A DNA stretch of 64,000 nt. It comes from Gammaproteobacteria bacterium (lineage in GTDB: Bacteria > Pseudomonadota > Gammaproteobacteria > Eutrophobiales > Eutrophobiaceae). Below the pieces are notes generated by a model that worked only from the letters and a program-made list of their open reading frames with translations, did not search any database and was not told where the DNA came from. A program made the position numbers and the translations under genes. Below, in pieces: positions 54,752 to 63,260 of the stretch. The stretch is from assembly GCA_004297165.1 (NCBI GenBank), contig SCUJ01000008.1, positions 248,001-312,000 on the forward strand, written 5' to 3'. How positions within the stretch are numbered: position 1 is the first letter of the stretch; each line of letters starts with the position of its first letter.

Positions 54752-55867
54752 CTACCCGCCCGCCGCAACGGCTTGCGACTGACCTTGGGCGGACGCGGAT
54801 AATGCGGGTTTAGGCCTCAGCCAGCCACAGCGATGACAAGCAGGCACAGTACCGTTTTCGCTTATTGTCTTGCGGAACCGGACGAATGCCTCGCCGCCGA
54901 TAATATCCGCAAGCGATCGCTCCCTGACATTGCCCATGCTTACAGCAAGACAGGGGAAGAGATGCCCGTCCGCGTTGATATGCACGCTGCTCCAGGGGAA
55001 TCTGCAGGCAAGGTAATCCTGCGGCCTGAAAGCTCGGGTGTTGATATACCTGATGTCCGGCAGATGTTCCGCGGACTGCAAGTCGCCGATGGGAGGATGG
55101 AGATAGGATCGTTTGCCGTTAACGACTGCGTAACGCCGCACCTTCTCCAGTTGCTCCAGGATTAGATCCATCCTTTCATATATGTGAGGTTCAGGCGCGA
55201 GGAATATGTCATCGGGATCGAACATGGTATCCGCATGTTGCAGTGTGGAACCCTTCAGAAATTGGAAGGCATGGCTGTCGCAATGGAGTTCTTCCACACA
55301 GAACCTGTAGATATCGAACAGATCCCCGGCATTCTCGTCGAGGACGACCGTCTTGATGTCGAAGAGAGTCTCAGAATGAAGCGCATCCCGCTTTTCCACC
55401 AGGATGCGGGCCATGATTGTGAGATGCTGCCACTGCTCCGATTTAAGCAGGCGATTATGATTGCCGACATCGTCAACCGAAATCGATATCACCTTCAGCC
55501 GCGGTCTCGCCAAAAGTTGATTGATCCACTCTTCGTCGAGCAGGATGCCGTTGGTGATCAGGTTGCAGTCATGTTTGACGGTTATAGCATCCAGTATCTC
55601 CAGAAATCCCTTGTAGACCAGCGGTTCACCCCCGGTAAGCGTGACCCTTGCATAGTCGGGCAACTGCCCGGTCAGGCGCAACCAGTCATCCTTCAACATC
55701 GGTGCATGACTTTTATGTTTGTACTGAAAACAGAATGGACAGCGCAGATTGCACAGGTTGGTAAGGATGTACACGTAACGGGCAGGCAACATCAGTTCCG
55801 CCGAGTTGAAGATCCGCTCGGTCATTTGCTCATGCCGCGCGTGGATGATTACATCTTTATCGCTCAT
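54752..55867 (-). CDS. Radical SAM/SPASM domain protein C
   Basis: 371 residues. The motif CNLRCPFC lies at about residue 39, LTGGEPLVYKG is the SAM-binding loop and the C-terminus has the twitch/SPASM cysteines (CRFPWSSVHINADGHLFPCLAV, cut at DGHLFPCLAV; then CHRCGW). Only 30% or so visual similarity to protein B outside the motifs, so they are not recent duplicates. It starts the operon that continues with protein B. A 137-base gap separates it from the bi-domain oxidoreductase; I see no clear promoter there. Confidence 0.85.
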   Translation of the reverse strand: MSDKDVIIHARHEQMTERIFNSAELMLPARYVYILTNLCNLRCPFCFQYKHKSHAPMLKDDWLRLTGQLPDYARVTLTGGEPLVYKGFLEILDAITVKHDCNLITNGILLDEEWINQLLARPRLKVISISVDDVGNHNRLLKSEQWQHLTIMARILVEKRDALHSETLFDIKTVVLDENAGDLFDIYRFCVEELHCDSHAFQFLKGSTLQHADTMFDPDDIFLAPEPHIYERMDLILEQLEKVRRYAVVNGKRSYLHPPIGDLQSAEHLPDIRYINTRAFRPQDYLACRFPWSSVHINADGHLFPCLAVSMGNVRERSLADIIGGEAFVRFRKTISENGTVPACHRCGWLRPKPALSASAQGQSQAVAAGG

Positions 55868-56004
55868 TTATCGCCAGCAACTCATGAATTTCGGATTGCG
55901 CTGGAAAATACCGGTTTCGACTATAGCAGTCTGCTGTTCCTCCGGCCAGCGACTCACCCCTGACACGCCTACAAACCGGGATCTATCCTGAAGATTTATG
56001 GGGT

Positions 56005-58212
56005 CTATTTTCCCCTCGCTGTCTCCGGGCGCGTTGATGGAGAATCAACGGGGCTGGTCTCCGAGGCAGAAACGGCCGCAGTCGCGAGGACCGCAATCCT
56101 GGATGATTGAAGAAATCCATTTGCGTCCACGGGTTGCCCGCTGCGGATGGCATTGAGGAAAGATTCGATCTCCCCGGCATGCCCTTTATCCCTGGTAAAC
56201 CACAGCCGTTTGCTCGATGTCAGCAGCCCCCTGGAGAATTCCAGTTTCCTGAAATCGGTGAGCACGGCGACGCGGTTGTCGCAAAAGACCTCGCAGCGCT
56301 CGGCAGGGTAGGCCTTGCTGCCATTGGAGAGATAGACGATATGGGCGATGGAACCGTCAGCATAACGCAGACTGATATGGATGTTGTCCGCCGACTGGAA
56401 CCCAAGGTTGCCGGCCCCAACCGGAGTCGCGGAGACGCTTAACGCCGGTTCGCCGATCAACCAGTTGCAGAAATCGATCTGATGACAGGCCTCGCCGAGG
56501 ATCACGCCCCCGCCCTGCCGCGGGTCATGCAGCCAGTGTTCCGGCGGCCGGTAACCCACGTTGACCGTGTATTGAATTGATGCCGGGCCCGCGCGGCGGC
56601 CGAACCAATCCCGCATGCGCACCGCGAGTCGGGCGTAGCGTCGATTGAAACCCACCATCAATAGCCGATCGCCGCCGGCCAGCGCCTGTTCAACCCGCTC
56701 CAGTTCTCCGAGCGTGAGGGCCAGCGGCTTCTCCACGAACACATGCTTGCCGCTCTCGAGCGCCACCGCCGCATATCCGGCATGGGTGTCATGACGCGTG
56801 AGGATGAACACGCAATCGGTCTCCTTATCCTTGAAGATCGTCTCGGGGTCCGTGGCGCAGGATTCGAATCCGTATTTCCTGCCCAGGGCGGCGGCGCGCA
56901 CGCCGGTGGCGGAACAGATGGAGCGCAGGTGGAGATTGGGCTGCTTGCAGAGCAGCGGCAGAAATTCGTTCGTGGCAAAACTCCCCGCGCCCAGGACCGC
57001 GACGCCGATCCGGCCGCTGGCGGAGGTGGCCGGTAGTTTCGTCCGCAGTGGAATCGATCTCGCAGGCGTGGTTGCTCCGGCATCCGGTTCGGGATACTTG
57101 AGCAGGATTGCGAGACTCCGTTCACTGCTGGCGCCGCTGATCAGGGCGAAGGCCTGGTCGGCCTGCTCAACGGGAAACTCATGGGTGATCATCCCGCTGA
57201 AATTTATCACCCCCGACGCCAGAGACTCCAGCACCGCCGCCATGTTCCGGCCTTCCGTCCATCGTACATAGCCATAGGGATAGTCCTCGCCCTTCAGTTC
57301 GTAGGCCTGATCGCCGGTGCCGGGGCCGTAAGCCATCGAGGTGCAGAGCTCCAGTTCCTTGAACAGATAGGTCTCGCGCGGCGCCTCCAGCCGCGTCCGG
57401 CCCACCGCGACCACGCGTCCCTTGATGCGGGCAAGCTCCCCCGCCAGCGCCACGGGCCCGTTGTCATCCGTAGCCGCGGTGATGATGACGGCATCCGCCC
57501 CTTTGCCGGAGGTCCAGGCCATGACCCGCTCCTTCAGATTGCCCGCCCCCAGGACCTCCCCATCGCCAGAGCGTCCGGATTTGAGGAACGCGACCCGCTC
57601 GGGATCGATATCGATGCCGAAGACCCGGCAGCCGGCCGCCTTCAACAATTGCGCGGTAATGAGTCCGACCAGACCGAGACCAATCAGGACGACGTTATCT
57701 CCCAGTTGTGCCCTGGCCACGCGCACGCTCTGGAGCGCAATCGCGCCGAGCGTGGTAAAGGCGGCTTCGCGCGTCGCCGCGCCTTCCGGGATGCGCACGC
57801 ACAGATTCTTCGGGACACAGACGATCTCGGCATGGTTCGCGTAACCAGCGCCGCCGCAGGCTACGCGGTCGCCGATCTCCACATGATCCACTTGCCTGCC
57901 CTTGCCGATCACGACACCGGCGGTTGAATAGCCTAAGACTATCGGCATATCCAGGGTGCGCATGGCCGCGTTCCAGGCCACCGCGAGACCTTGGGTCTTG
58001 ACCACCTGGAGGACCTTGCGCACCTGTTCCGGCCGCGCCCTGGCCTTGCCGAGCAGACTCATCTTCCCCAGTTTTACCGTGCCGCCTTCCGTGCCGCTGC
58101 TGATAAGGGAATAGCAGTTGCGGACCAGGACGAAATTTTCACCGGCGACCGGCGCCGGGACGTCTTCCACGTAACACTCTCCGGTCCGGAAATTTTCCAA
58201 CACCTGTTTCAT
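56005..58212 (-). CDS. Bi-domain oxidoreductase: medium-chain dehydrogenase fused to Gfo/Idh/MocA domain
   Basis: 735 residues. The N-terminal 370 are a zinc-type medium-chain dehydrogenase (VLGYSTAGVVIGKG, VACGGAGYANHAE, the NAD loop VLIGLGLVGLITAQ). After a linker, residues about 395-735 are a Gfo/Idh/MocA dehydrogenase (GVAVLGAGSFATNEFL, and the EKPLALTL motif). The fusion is known in polysaccharide loci, often next to alpha/alpha-barrel proteins, and probably carries out two linked oxidations on a sugar. A methyltransferase gene lies 21 bases upstream and the radical SAM genes downstream. Confidence 0.87.
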   Translation of the reverse strand: MKQVLENFRTGECYVEDVPAPVAGENFVLVRNCYSLISSGTEGGTVKLGKMSLLGKARARPEQVRKVLQVVKTQGLAVAWNAAMRTLDMPIVLGYSTAGVVIGKGRQVDHVEIGDRVACGGAGYANHAEIVCVPKNLCVRIPEGAATREAAFTTLGAIALQSVRVARAQLGDNVVLIGLGLVGLITAQLLKAAGCRVFGIDIDPERVAFLKSGRSGDGEVLGAGNLKERVMAWTSGKGADAVIITAATDDNGPVALAGELARIKGRVVAVGRTRLEAPRETYLFKELELCTSMAYGPGTGDQAYELKGEDYPYGYVRWTEGRNMAAVLESLASGVINFSGMITHEFPVEQADQAFALISGASSERSLAILLKYPEPDAGATTPARSIPLRTKLPATSASGRIGVAVLGAGSFATNEFLPLLCKQPNLHLRSICSATGVRAAALGRKYGFESCATDPETIFKDKETDCVFILTRHDTHAGYAAVALESGKHVFVEKPLALTLGELERVEQALAGGDRLLMVGFNRRYARLAVRMRDWFGRRAGPASIQYTVNVGYRPPEHWLHDPRQGGGVILGEACHQIDFCNWLIGEPALSVSATPVGAGNLGFQSADNIHISLRYADGSIAHIVYLSNGSKAYPAERCEVFCDNRVAVLTDFRKLEFSRGLLTSSKRLWFTRDKGHAGEIESFLNAIRSGQPVDANGFLQSSRIAVLATAAVSASETSPVDSPSTRPETARGK

Positions 58213-58233
58213 GTCATTCAGTATAGGCTGCGT

Positions 58234-59106
58234 TTAACTCTCAATAGTGCCCTGGCGGGGGCGGGCTTTCACGATGAATCCCTTGGTCAGGAGCTCGTCC
58301 TCGCTGTAGTCCGGCAATTCCCGGCGGATCTCCGGCGTCAATAACGACTCCCCTTCCCGGCCATACGGGATCCATTCCACAATCTCGAAGTACTTGCCGA
58401 ATTCCCGCCGGTAATCCCTTTCCCGCATCCGGTTGATCCACGACGGGATGTCAGGATAGAGATTTCCGCGCAGATGATCCCACGGCGGTACTGTAGCAGA
58501 GGGCTCGGTATCCGGGTACTTCCAGGCAATGTGGTGACCGCCGGAGAGACTCGTGAAATTATGAATATATATGTAGGTCAGGGCGTCCGGCTTCAGCACC
58601 CGCCGCAGCGCCCGCAGCGTGGCGGGGATGTCCGCAATGTGTTCGAACACCTCGTGGGAAACGGCCAGATCGAAAGTGGCGTCGGGAAATTCGTCCAGGG
58701 TAATCGCGCTGACGCAGCGCACATCGAGCCGGTCCCATCGCAGCGGCTCGGTACAGAGCCCGGCGAGTTCTTTATAGTACGGTCTGGCAAAGAGCAGGTC
58801 CCAGCAGAGGGTCCGCAGAGCCCGCTCCAGACCGTTCTCCTTAAGGATGGCAAGATATTTTCCAGGACCGTGCTTCGCGGTGACAAGTTCGGTATCCACC
58901 CCCGTGACCACGGCCCCGGCGCTGTGGAGCAGCAACGTCAACCAAAAGGATTTCCCGCACCCGATATCGATGACCCGGCGGCCATGCACATCGCCGACCC
59001 GTTCGAGCATATCGCGAAAAAACCAGTGATGCTCATGGGCGAAGTCCCGGTTGTGGGCGAGTCCATAATTGAGCATGGACCAATACAGGCGCAGTTTTTT
59101 CAGCAT
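58234..59106 (-). CDS. Class I SAM-dependent methyltransferase
   Basis: 290 residues. SAM motif VIDIGCGKSFWLT (about 44-56), VTGVDTEL, and FDLAVSHEVFEHI are typical of the type 11/12 methyltransferases. The N-terminus is basic with an aromatic run (HEHHWFFRDML). The acceptor is unknown. Its first seven bases overlap the end of the alpha/alpha-barrel gene upstream, so the two are coupled. Confidence 0.83.
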   Translation of the reverse strand: MLKKLRLYWSMLNYGLAHNRDFAHEHHWFFRDMLERVGDVHGRRVIDIGCGKSFWLTLLLHSAGAVVTGVDTELVTAKHGPGKYLAILKENGLERALRTLCWDLLFARPYYKELAGLCTEPLRWDRLDVRCVSAITLDEFPDATFDLAVSHEVFEHIADIPATLRALRRVLKPDALTYIYIHNFTSLSGGHHIAWKYPDTEPSATVPPWDHLRGNLYPDIPSWINRMRERDYRREFGKYFEIVEWIPYGREGESLLTPEIRRELPDYSEDELLTKGFIVKARPRQGTIES

Positions 59107-60296
59107 GGGGATCCCGCGTTATTGCGATGCAGGAGATAACTGGACAGCGCCCGGCACATCCAGGCATTGCACCAACGCAGCAGCGTATAGTTCTTCCGGT
59201 ACCAGCGGTGGATCTGGTAATTGAACCGGCCGCCGCCGGCGTACATGTTGGCGAGCGTCCAGGCGAGGATGCGATCGGCGAGCCCTGGGTATTCATGACC
59301 ATGCCGGCTGAAGGTCAGAATGCCTTGGGCCGCGCCGTGGATGTCGTAGGGATGCTCGCAATCGTGCATCCACTTCGGCGCGCCTGCGGCGGTAAAATGA
59401 TTCCCGGCATAAAAATCCAGCCCCTTGAAATAGACCCCCACCCACTGCCTCTCCCCCGTGGCCTGCATATACCGCCAGAGGGCGTCCAGGATGAAGCCGG
59501 TGTGGTAATTGTCGTGCGTGATGTGCGAATCCCCGGGCGGGTCGGTATAGAACCAGGCGCCATAATCCGTCTGCTGGTTCACCACATAGCTGACCAGGCG
59601 GCGCGCGTGACTTCGATATTCATCCACTCCGGCGCATTTACCGTAGCGGGCGAGGACCGAACCGATGAGGATGCTCACATCCATGACCCGCATGCGCATG
59701 GGCAACGGCATGTAGGCCAGACATAACTCCGAGTCCGTGTCCTTCAACACCGGGAGTTCATGGAGCAGAAACTCGATGGCCTCGCGTGTAATCCCCAAAT
59801 AATGTTGTTCGCCTGTCAGTTCATGGGCATCCAGAAAGGCCCCGCAGACAAAGGCGGTGACCACCGCGTTCGGCGTCCCGGCAGGGGCGTAGAACCCTGG
59901 GTCCTGCCACGGGTAGTGATAACCCCAGGCGCTGCCCGTCCATTTGCCTTGGGATCGATTCTCCTTGAGGAGATCGAGCAAGGCGCGGGCGGATTGCAGA
60001 TCGCTTTCCTGACCGTTACGGCGGTAGCGGTCCAGATAGGCCTGGGTAAACAGTGCGATACCCTTCGGATTCAGGGTCTTCGGCACCAGGAGCAACGGCC
60101 GCAGATTGATCGGACAGCGCATCACCGTCTGGATCGCCAGGATGCGCGTCCACTTGTGCCAGCCGCACAACCTGGCGAGGATCGGGCTGTTCAGTCCGTC
60201 ATGCTTGTTGTAGCCCCGAAAGTTCTGACCCCGGCTCCAGGTCAGGACTTCCTCGATCACATTCTCTATCCGGACCAAGTCGATGGGTGTTTCCAT
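59100..60296 (-). CDS. Uncharacterised protein, probable alpha/alpha-barrel (six-hairpin glycosidase-like)
   Basis: 398 residues, no signal peptide. I do not recognise a specific family. It alternates amphipathic helices with conserved aromatic loops (GSAWGYHYPWQDPGFYA, DNYHTGFILDALWRYM, DCEHPYDIHGAAQG), a pattern of alpha/alpha-toroid carbohydrate enzymes such as uronyl epimerases, lyases or hydrolases. The neighbours, a bi-domain oxidoreductase and an asparagine synthase, are often found with such proteins in capsule-type loci. The start ATG at 60296 lies four bases from the stop of the asparagine synthase gene. Confidence 0.55.
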   Translation of the reverse strand: METPIDLVRIENVIEEVLTWSRGQNFRGYNKHDGLNSPILARLCGWHKWTRILAIQTVMRCPINLRPLLLVPKTLNPKGIALFTQAYLDRYRRNGQESDLQSARALLDLLKENRSQGKWTGSAWGYHYPWQDPGFYAPAGTPNAVVTAFVCGAFLDAHELTGEQHYLGITREAIEFLLHELPVLKDTDSELCLAYMPLPMRMRVMDVSILIGSVLARYGKCAGVDEYRSHARRLVSYVVNQQTDYGAWFYTDPPGDSHITHDNYHTGFILDALWRYMQATGERQWVGVYFKGLDFYAGNHFTAAGAPKWMHDCEHPYDIHGAAQGILTFSRHGHEYPGLADRILAWTLANMYAGGGRFNYQIHRWYRKNYTLLRWCNAWMCRALSSYLLHRNNAGSPC

Positions 60297-60300
60297 TTTG

Positions 60301-62190
60301 TTATTCTCGCGCCTGCCGCAAGGCAGGATCGAGGAAGCCGCCGCTCTCGAAGATCTCCAGCCAGAGATGGGTCAGCAACATGAAATAGAGCATGAAGAAA
60401 TGCCAGCGGTAACGGGGGGATGTCCCGAGCCGCAGCGTGGCGGCGACAAAATCCGGATTGAAGAGCCCGTGGGCGATGACCCTCTCCCGGCTCAGATACT
60501 CTCCCGCGAGCGCCGCTAACTGCTCCCTGAAAAATCGCGGGGCATGGACCTGAAAACCGCTCTTCGGTCGAGCGAGTATTTTTTGGGGCAACAGGTCCCG
60601 CAGGATCGCCTTCATACGGCCCTTCCTGATCCCCTTCGGCATCAAGTCCGCCGTATCCTGCGCGTCTGACCAGGTCTTGAGTTGCGGATCGAGATACGGC
60701 ACCCGCACCTCCAGACCCCAGGCCATGCTCGTGCGATCCTCATGCCACAAAAGATCATTCACCATCTTCTCCCGCCACTCGTAGTTCGCGGCATCCCGGA
60801 CCGGGTCCCCGCTGTCCACCCAGGAGGCCCGCAAGACACTCATGGCGTCGTCAAGTTTTGATTCGAGCATCCTTGGTCCATAGATCCGCTCACGCAACCT
60901 GGGATGGTCCCAGATGTTGCGCAGATAGGCATAGACCCTGGGCATATCATCCAGACAAGCGCCCAACTGCAGCAGGCGCTCGGGTTCCGACCATAACGGC
61001 GGGCTGAAGCCGCGGAGCATGCCCAACCCAAGCGCCGAGATCAGCCGGCAAATGCTCATTGGGGCAATGTGCCGCACCCGGTCGGCGTGGCGCAACCACG
61101 AGTGCAGATTGTAGCCGAGAAACAGTTCATCCCCGCCGAGACCGGACAACGCCACCTTGACCTCACTGGCCGTGCGCCGCGCGATCTCGTTGCTCTGCCA
61201 GGCATTGATCTTGGGCGCCTCGAGATGCCAGAGCAGACTGCGCAACCCGGCTGGCGTGATGGGCGAAGGTTTATAACACCGATTCTTTACGTCCAGGATC
61301 GCCGCGGTCTCGGCGGCATAGCGCGCCTCCGCCGGGTCATCACCGACATCGAGCGTGAAGCTCCTGATGGGCTGGATTCGCTTTGCGAGCGCCACGATCG
61401 CCGCCGAATCCATTCCGCCCGAGAGATACGCCCCCACCTCGACATCGGCGGTCAGATGCGCCTTGACCGAATCCTCCAGGATCGAGAGCGGGTCGCAAGC
61501 GCCGGGCTCGGGTGTCACAGTGAAACTATCGAGTCGCCATCCCTCGTTGGCACTCCAATGCAGAATGGTTCCCGGTGGGACCTGCCGGACCCCCGAAAAC
61601 AGCGTCGAATCGCCCGGCAGGTAACGAAAGTTCAACAAGAGATGCAGGGCGTTCTCATCGAGCGCCGGTTGCTCGGGCAATGCCGCGAGGATCGCCTTGG
61701 CCTCGGAGGCGAACAGAAGCTTGCCGGTCTTCGTTACGTGATAGAACAGGGGCTTGATCCCGACGCCATCACGGACCAGCTGGGCCCGGCCCCGTCGCTT
61801 GTCCCACAGTGCGAAGGCGAACATCCCGCGCAATCTCGAGAAGCCGGCGCTGCCGTGTACACAATAGGTATGCAGGATGACTTCCGTATCCGAGACCGTC
61901 GTGAAGCGCGCGCCGCCTGCAATAAGCTGTTGGCGCAATGCCTTGTAATTGTATATCTCCCCGTTGTAGACCAGCGCGAGTGCGCCATCCTCGATCGTCA
62001 TGGGTTGCTGCCCGGTGTTCAGATCGATGATGGCAAGACGCCGATGTCCGAGGGCCGCCGGTCCGTCGAGCAACATGCCCTCGCCGTCCGGTCCCCGATG
62101 GCTGATCAACTCCAGCATTCGTCCAAGCGTTTTACCGGACTCGCCGCGTTCCAGCGGCTCGGGCGAGAACCAGCCGGCTATCCCGCACAT
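60301..62190 (-). CDS. asnB: Glutamine-hydrolysing asparagine synthase, second copy
   Basis: 629 residues. The start at ATG 62190 puts Cys at position 2 (MCGIAGWFSPEP), as the glutaminase needs; a TTG two codons earlier is less likely. HRGPDGEG and NGEIYNYKAL in the glutaminase half, and SGGMDSAAIVAL with SGLGGDELF in the synthetase half. It is not a close copy of the gene at 7973. In a polysaccharide locus it may amidate a uronic acid. The gap to the DUF354 gene is two bases and to the barrel gene four bases, so all are in one operon. Confidence 0.88.
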   Translation of the reverse strand: MCGIAGWFSPEPLERGESGKTLGRMLELISHRGPDGEGMLLDGPAALGHRRLAIIDLNTGQQPMTIEDGALALVYNGEIYNYKALRQQLIAGGARFTTVSDTEVILHTYCVHGSAGFSRLRGMFAFALWDKRRGRAQLVRDGVGIKPLFYHVTKTGKLLFASEAKAILAALPEQPALDENALHLLLNFRYLPGDSTLFSGVRQVPPGTILHWSANEGWRLDSFTVTPEPGACDPLSILEDSVKAHLTADVEVGAYLSGGMDSAAIVALAKRIQPIRSFTLDVGDDPAEARYAAETAAILDVKNRCYKPSPITPAGLRSLLWHLEAPKINAWQSNEIARRTASEVKVALSGLGGDELFLGYNLHSWLRHADRVRHIAPMSICRLISALGLGMLRGFSPPLWSEPERLLQLGACLDDMPRVYAYLRNIWDHPRLRERIYGPRMLESKLDDAMSVLRASWVDSGDPVRDAANYEWREKMVNDLLWHEDRTSMAWGLEVRVPYLDPQLKTWSDAQDTADLMPKGIRKGRMKAILRDLLPQKILARPKSGFQVHAPRFFREQLAALAGEYLSRERVIAHGLFNPDFVAATLRLGTSPRYRWHFFMLYFMLLTHLWLEIFESGGFLDPALRQARE

Positions 62191-62192
62191 CG

Positions 62193-63257
62193 TCAATTCG
62201 CCCCTGTGCGGAGCAAATCCTGCGGCAGGTCCGGATAGGATTCGATATAACCCGCCACGAAGCGGGCGACATCAATCGTCTCGGCCAGCAGCCGTTCCCG
62301 CGCTGCCTGCGCCGTCTCACGGTCATAATCGAGCAGCCAGTCCATTGCGGCCTGGAGACTCTCGCGATCCAGGGTACGGACATTGCGTACCAGCCCATAA
62401 CGGCGTTCCTGTTCATTGGTGTAACCGCGGCCGGTCAGCGCCGCATACACGGCGGGTACGCCGAGCGCCGCGCACTCGGAGGCCATGGTCGCGCTCTCTC
62501 CGATCAAGCCCCGGCAGAAGGCCATGACATGATGCAAGTCGGCCGGGTTGCCCTGGTAGAGATAATTCGCGAAGGCATCCGGCAGGGTTTGTTCGGAGGA
62601 GATAAGCACCTTGCCCCGTGCCTTGAGCTGCCGCACCACGAAGTCCAGCAATTCATGATCCCAGCCATGTTCGTGAAGATCGTGGCTCGCCTTCCAGGAC
62701 ACCAGCCGGATGAGGAAGGTGTCCCCGCTCTCCGCGAGTCCGTTCCGGGCGGCCAGCAGCCGATCGGGGCTGAAATAACCGGGACGCAGGTAGGACAACT
62801 CGTGATAGCCCGGATAGCGGATGGTCTTCCGCTCGGGGACGCGTCCCTCATAACAACTCGGGACTATTACGCGGGTCGCCAGGGGATAGGTCAGCGCATT
62901 CTGCAAGTGCGCGTTTTCCGTGTCGTAAAACACGAGCGACGGGATGCCCGTGAGCGCCCCCACGTGGGCGATGAAAATGCCGCCGATGGCGGCCATACGG
63001 TCCGGCTTGAAATCCTGGACCTGCCGGTAGAGCCGGTAATCCCGGATCGCGAGTTCGCGGAGCAAGCCGAGCATACCGCCCTTGGCCTGGGTGGACAGGG
63101 AAATGTGGGGAATGGACAAGCTATCGAGCAATCTGTGGGTGACCTCCTTATCCCGGCTGGTCACCAGGATGGCGTGTCCCTTCTCCTTTAAGAGACGGAT
63201 CGGATTCCTGAAAAAATGGACATGCGCGGGATGACCGATGTCGAACAGGATGCGCAT
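62193..63257 (-). CDS. DUF354 family protein (GT-B fold, UDP-GlcNAc 2-epimerase-like)
   Basis: 354 residues. The opening MRILFDIGHPAHVHFFRN and the later CRGLIGESATMASECAALGVP motif are typical of DUF354, a GT-B-fold family related to UDP-N-acetylglucosamine 2-epimerases and glycosyltransferases. Its reaction is not established. It lies two bases from the asparagine synthase start and four bases after the GT2 gene, all on the - strand. Confidence 0.8.
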   Translation of the reverse strand: MRILFDIGHPAHVHFFRNPIRLLKEKGHAILVTSRDKEVTHRLLDSLSIPHISLSTQAKGGMLGLLRELAIRDYRLYRQVQDFKPDRMAAIGGIFIAHVGALTGIPSLVFYDTENAHLQNALTYPLATRVIVPSCYEGRVPERKTIRYPGYHELSYLRPGYFSPDRLLAARNGLAESGDTFLIRLVSWKASHDLHEHGWDHELLDFVVRQLKARGKVLISSEQTLPDAFANYLYQGNPADLHHVMAFCRGLIGESATMASECAALGVPAVYAALTGRGYTNEQERRYGLVRNVRTLDRESLQAAMDWLLDYDRETAQAARERLLAETIDVARFVAGYIESYPDLPQDLLRTGAN

Positions 63258-63260
63258 CGA

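Noticed and set aside
61069-62238. A 389-codon + strand frame opposite the second asparagine synthase.
   Set aside because: Antisense shadow of a clear gene with intact Cys2 and PP-loop.
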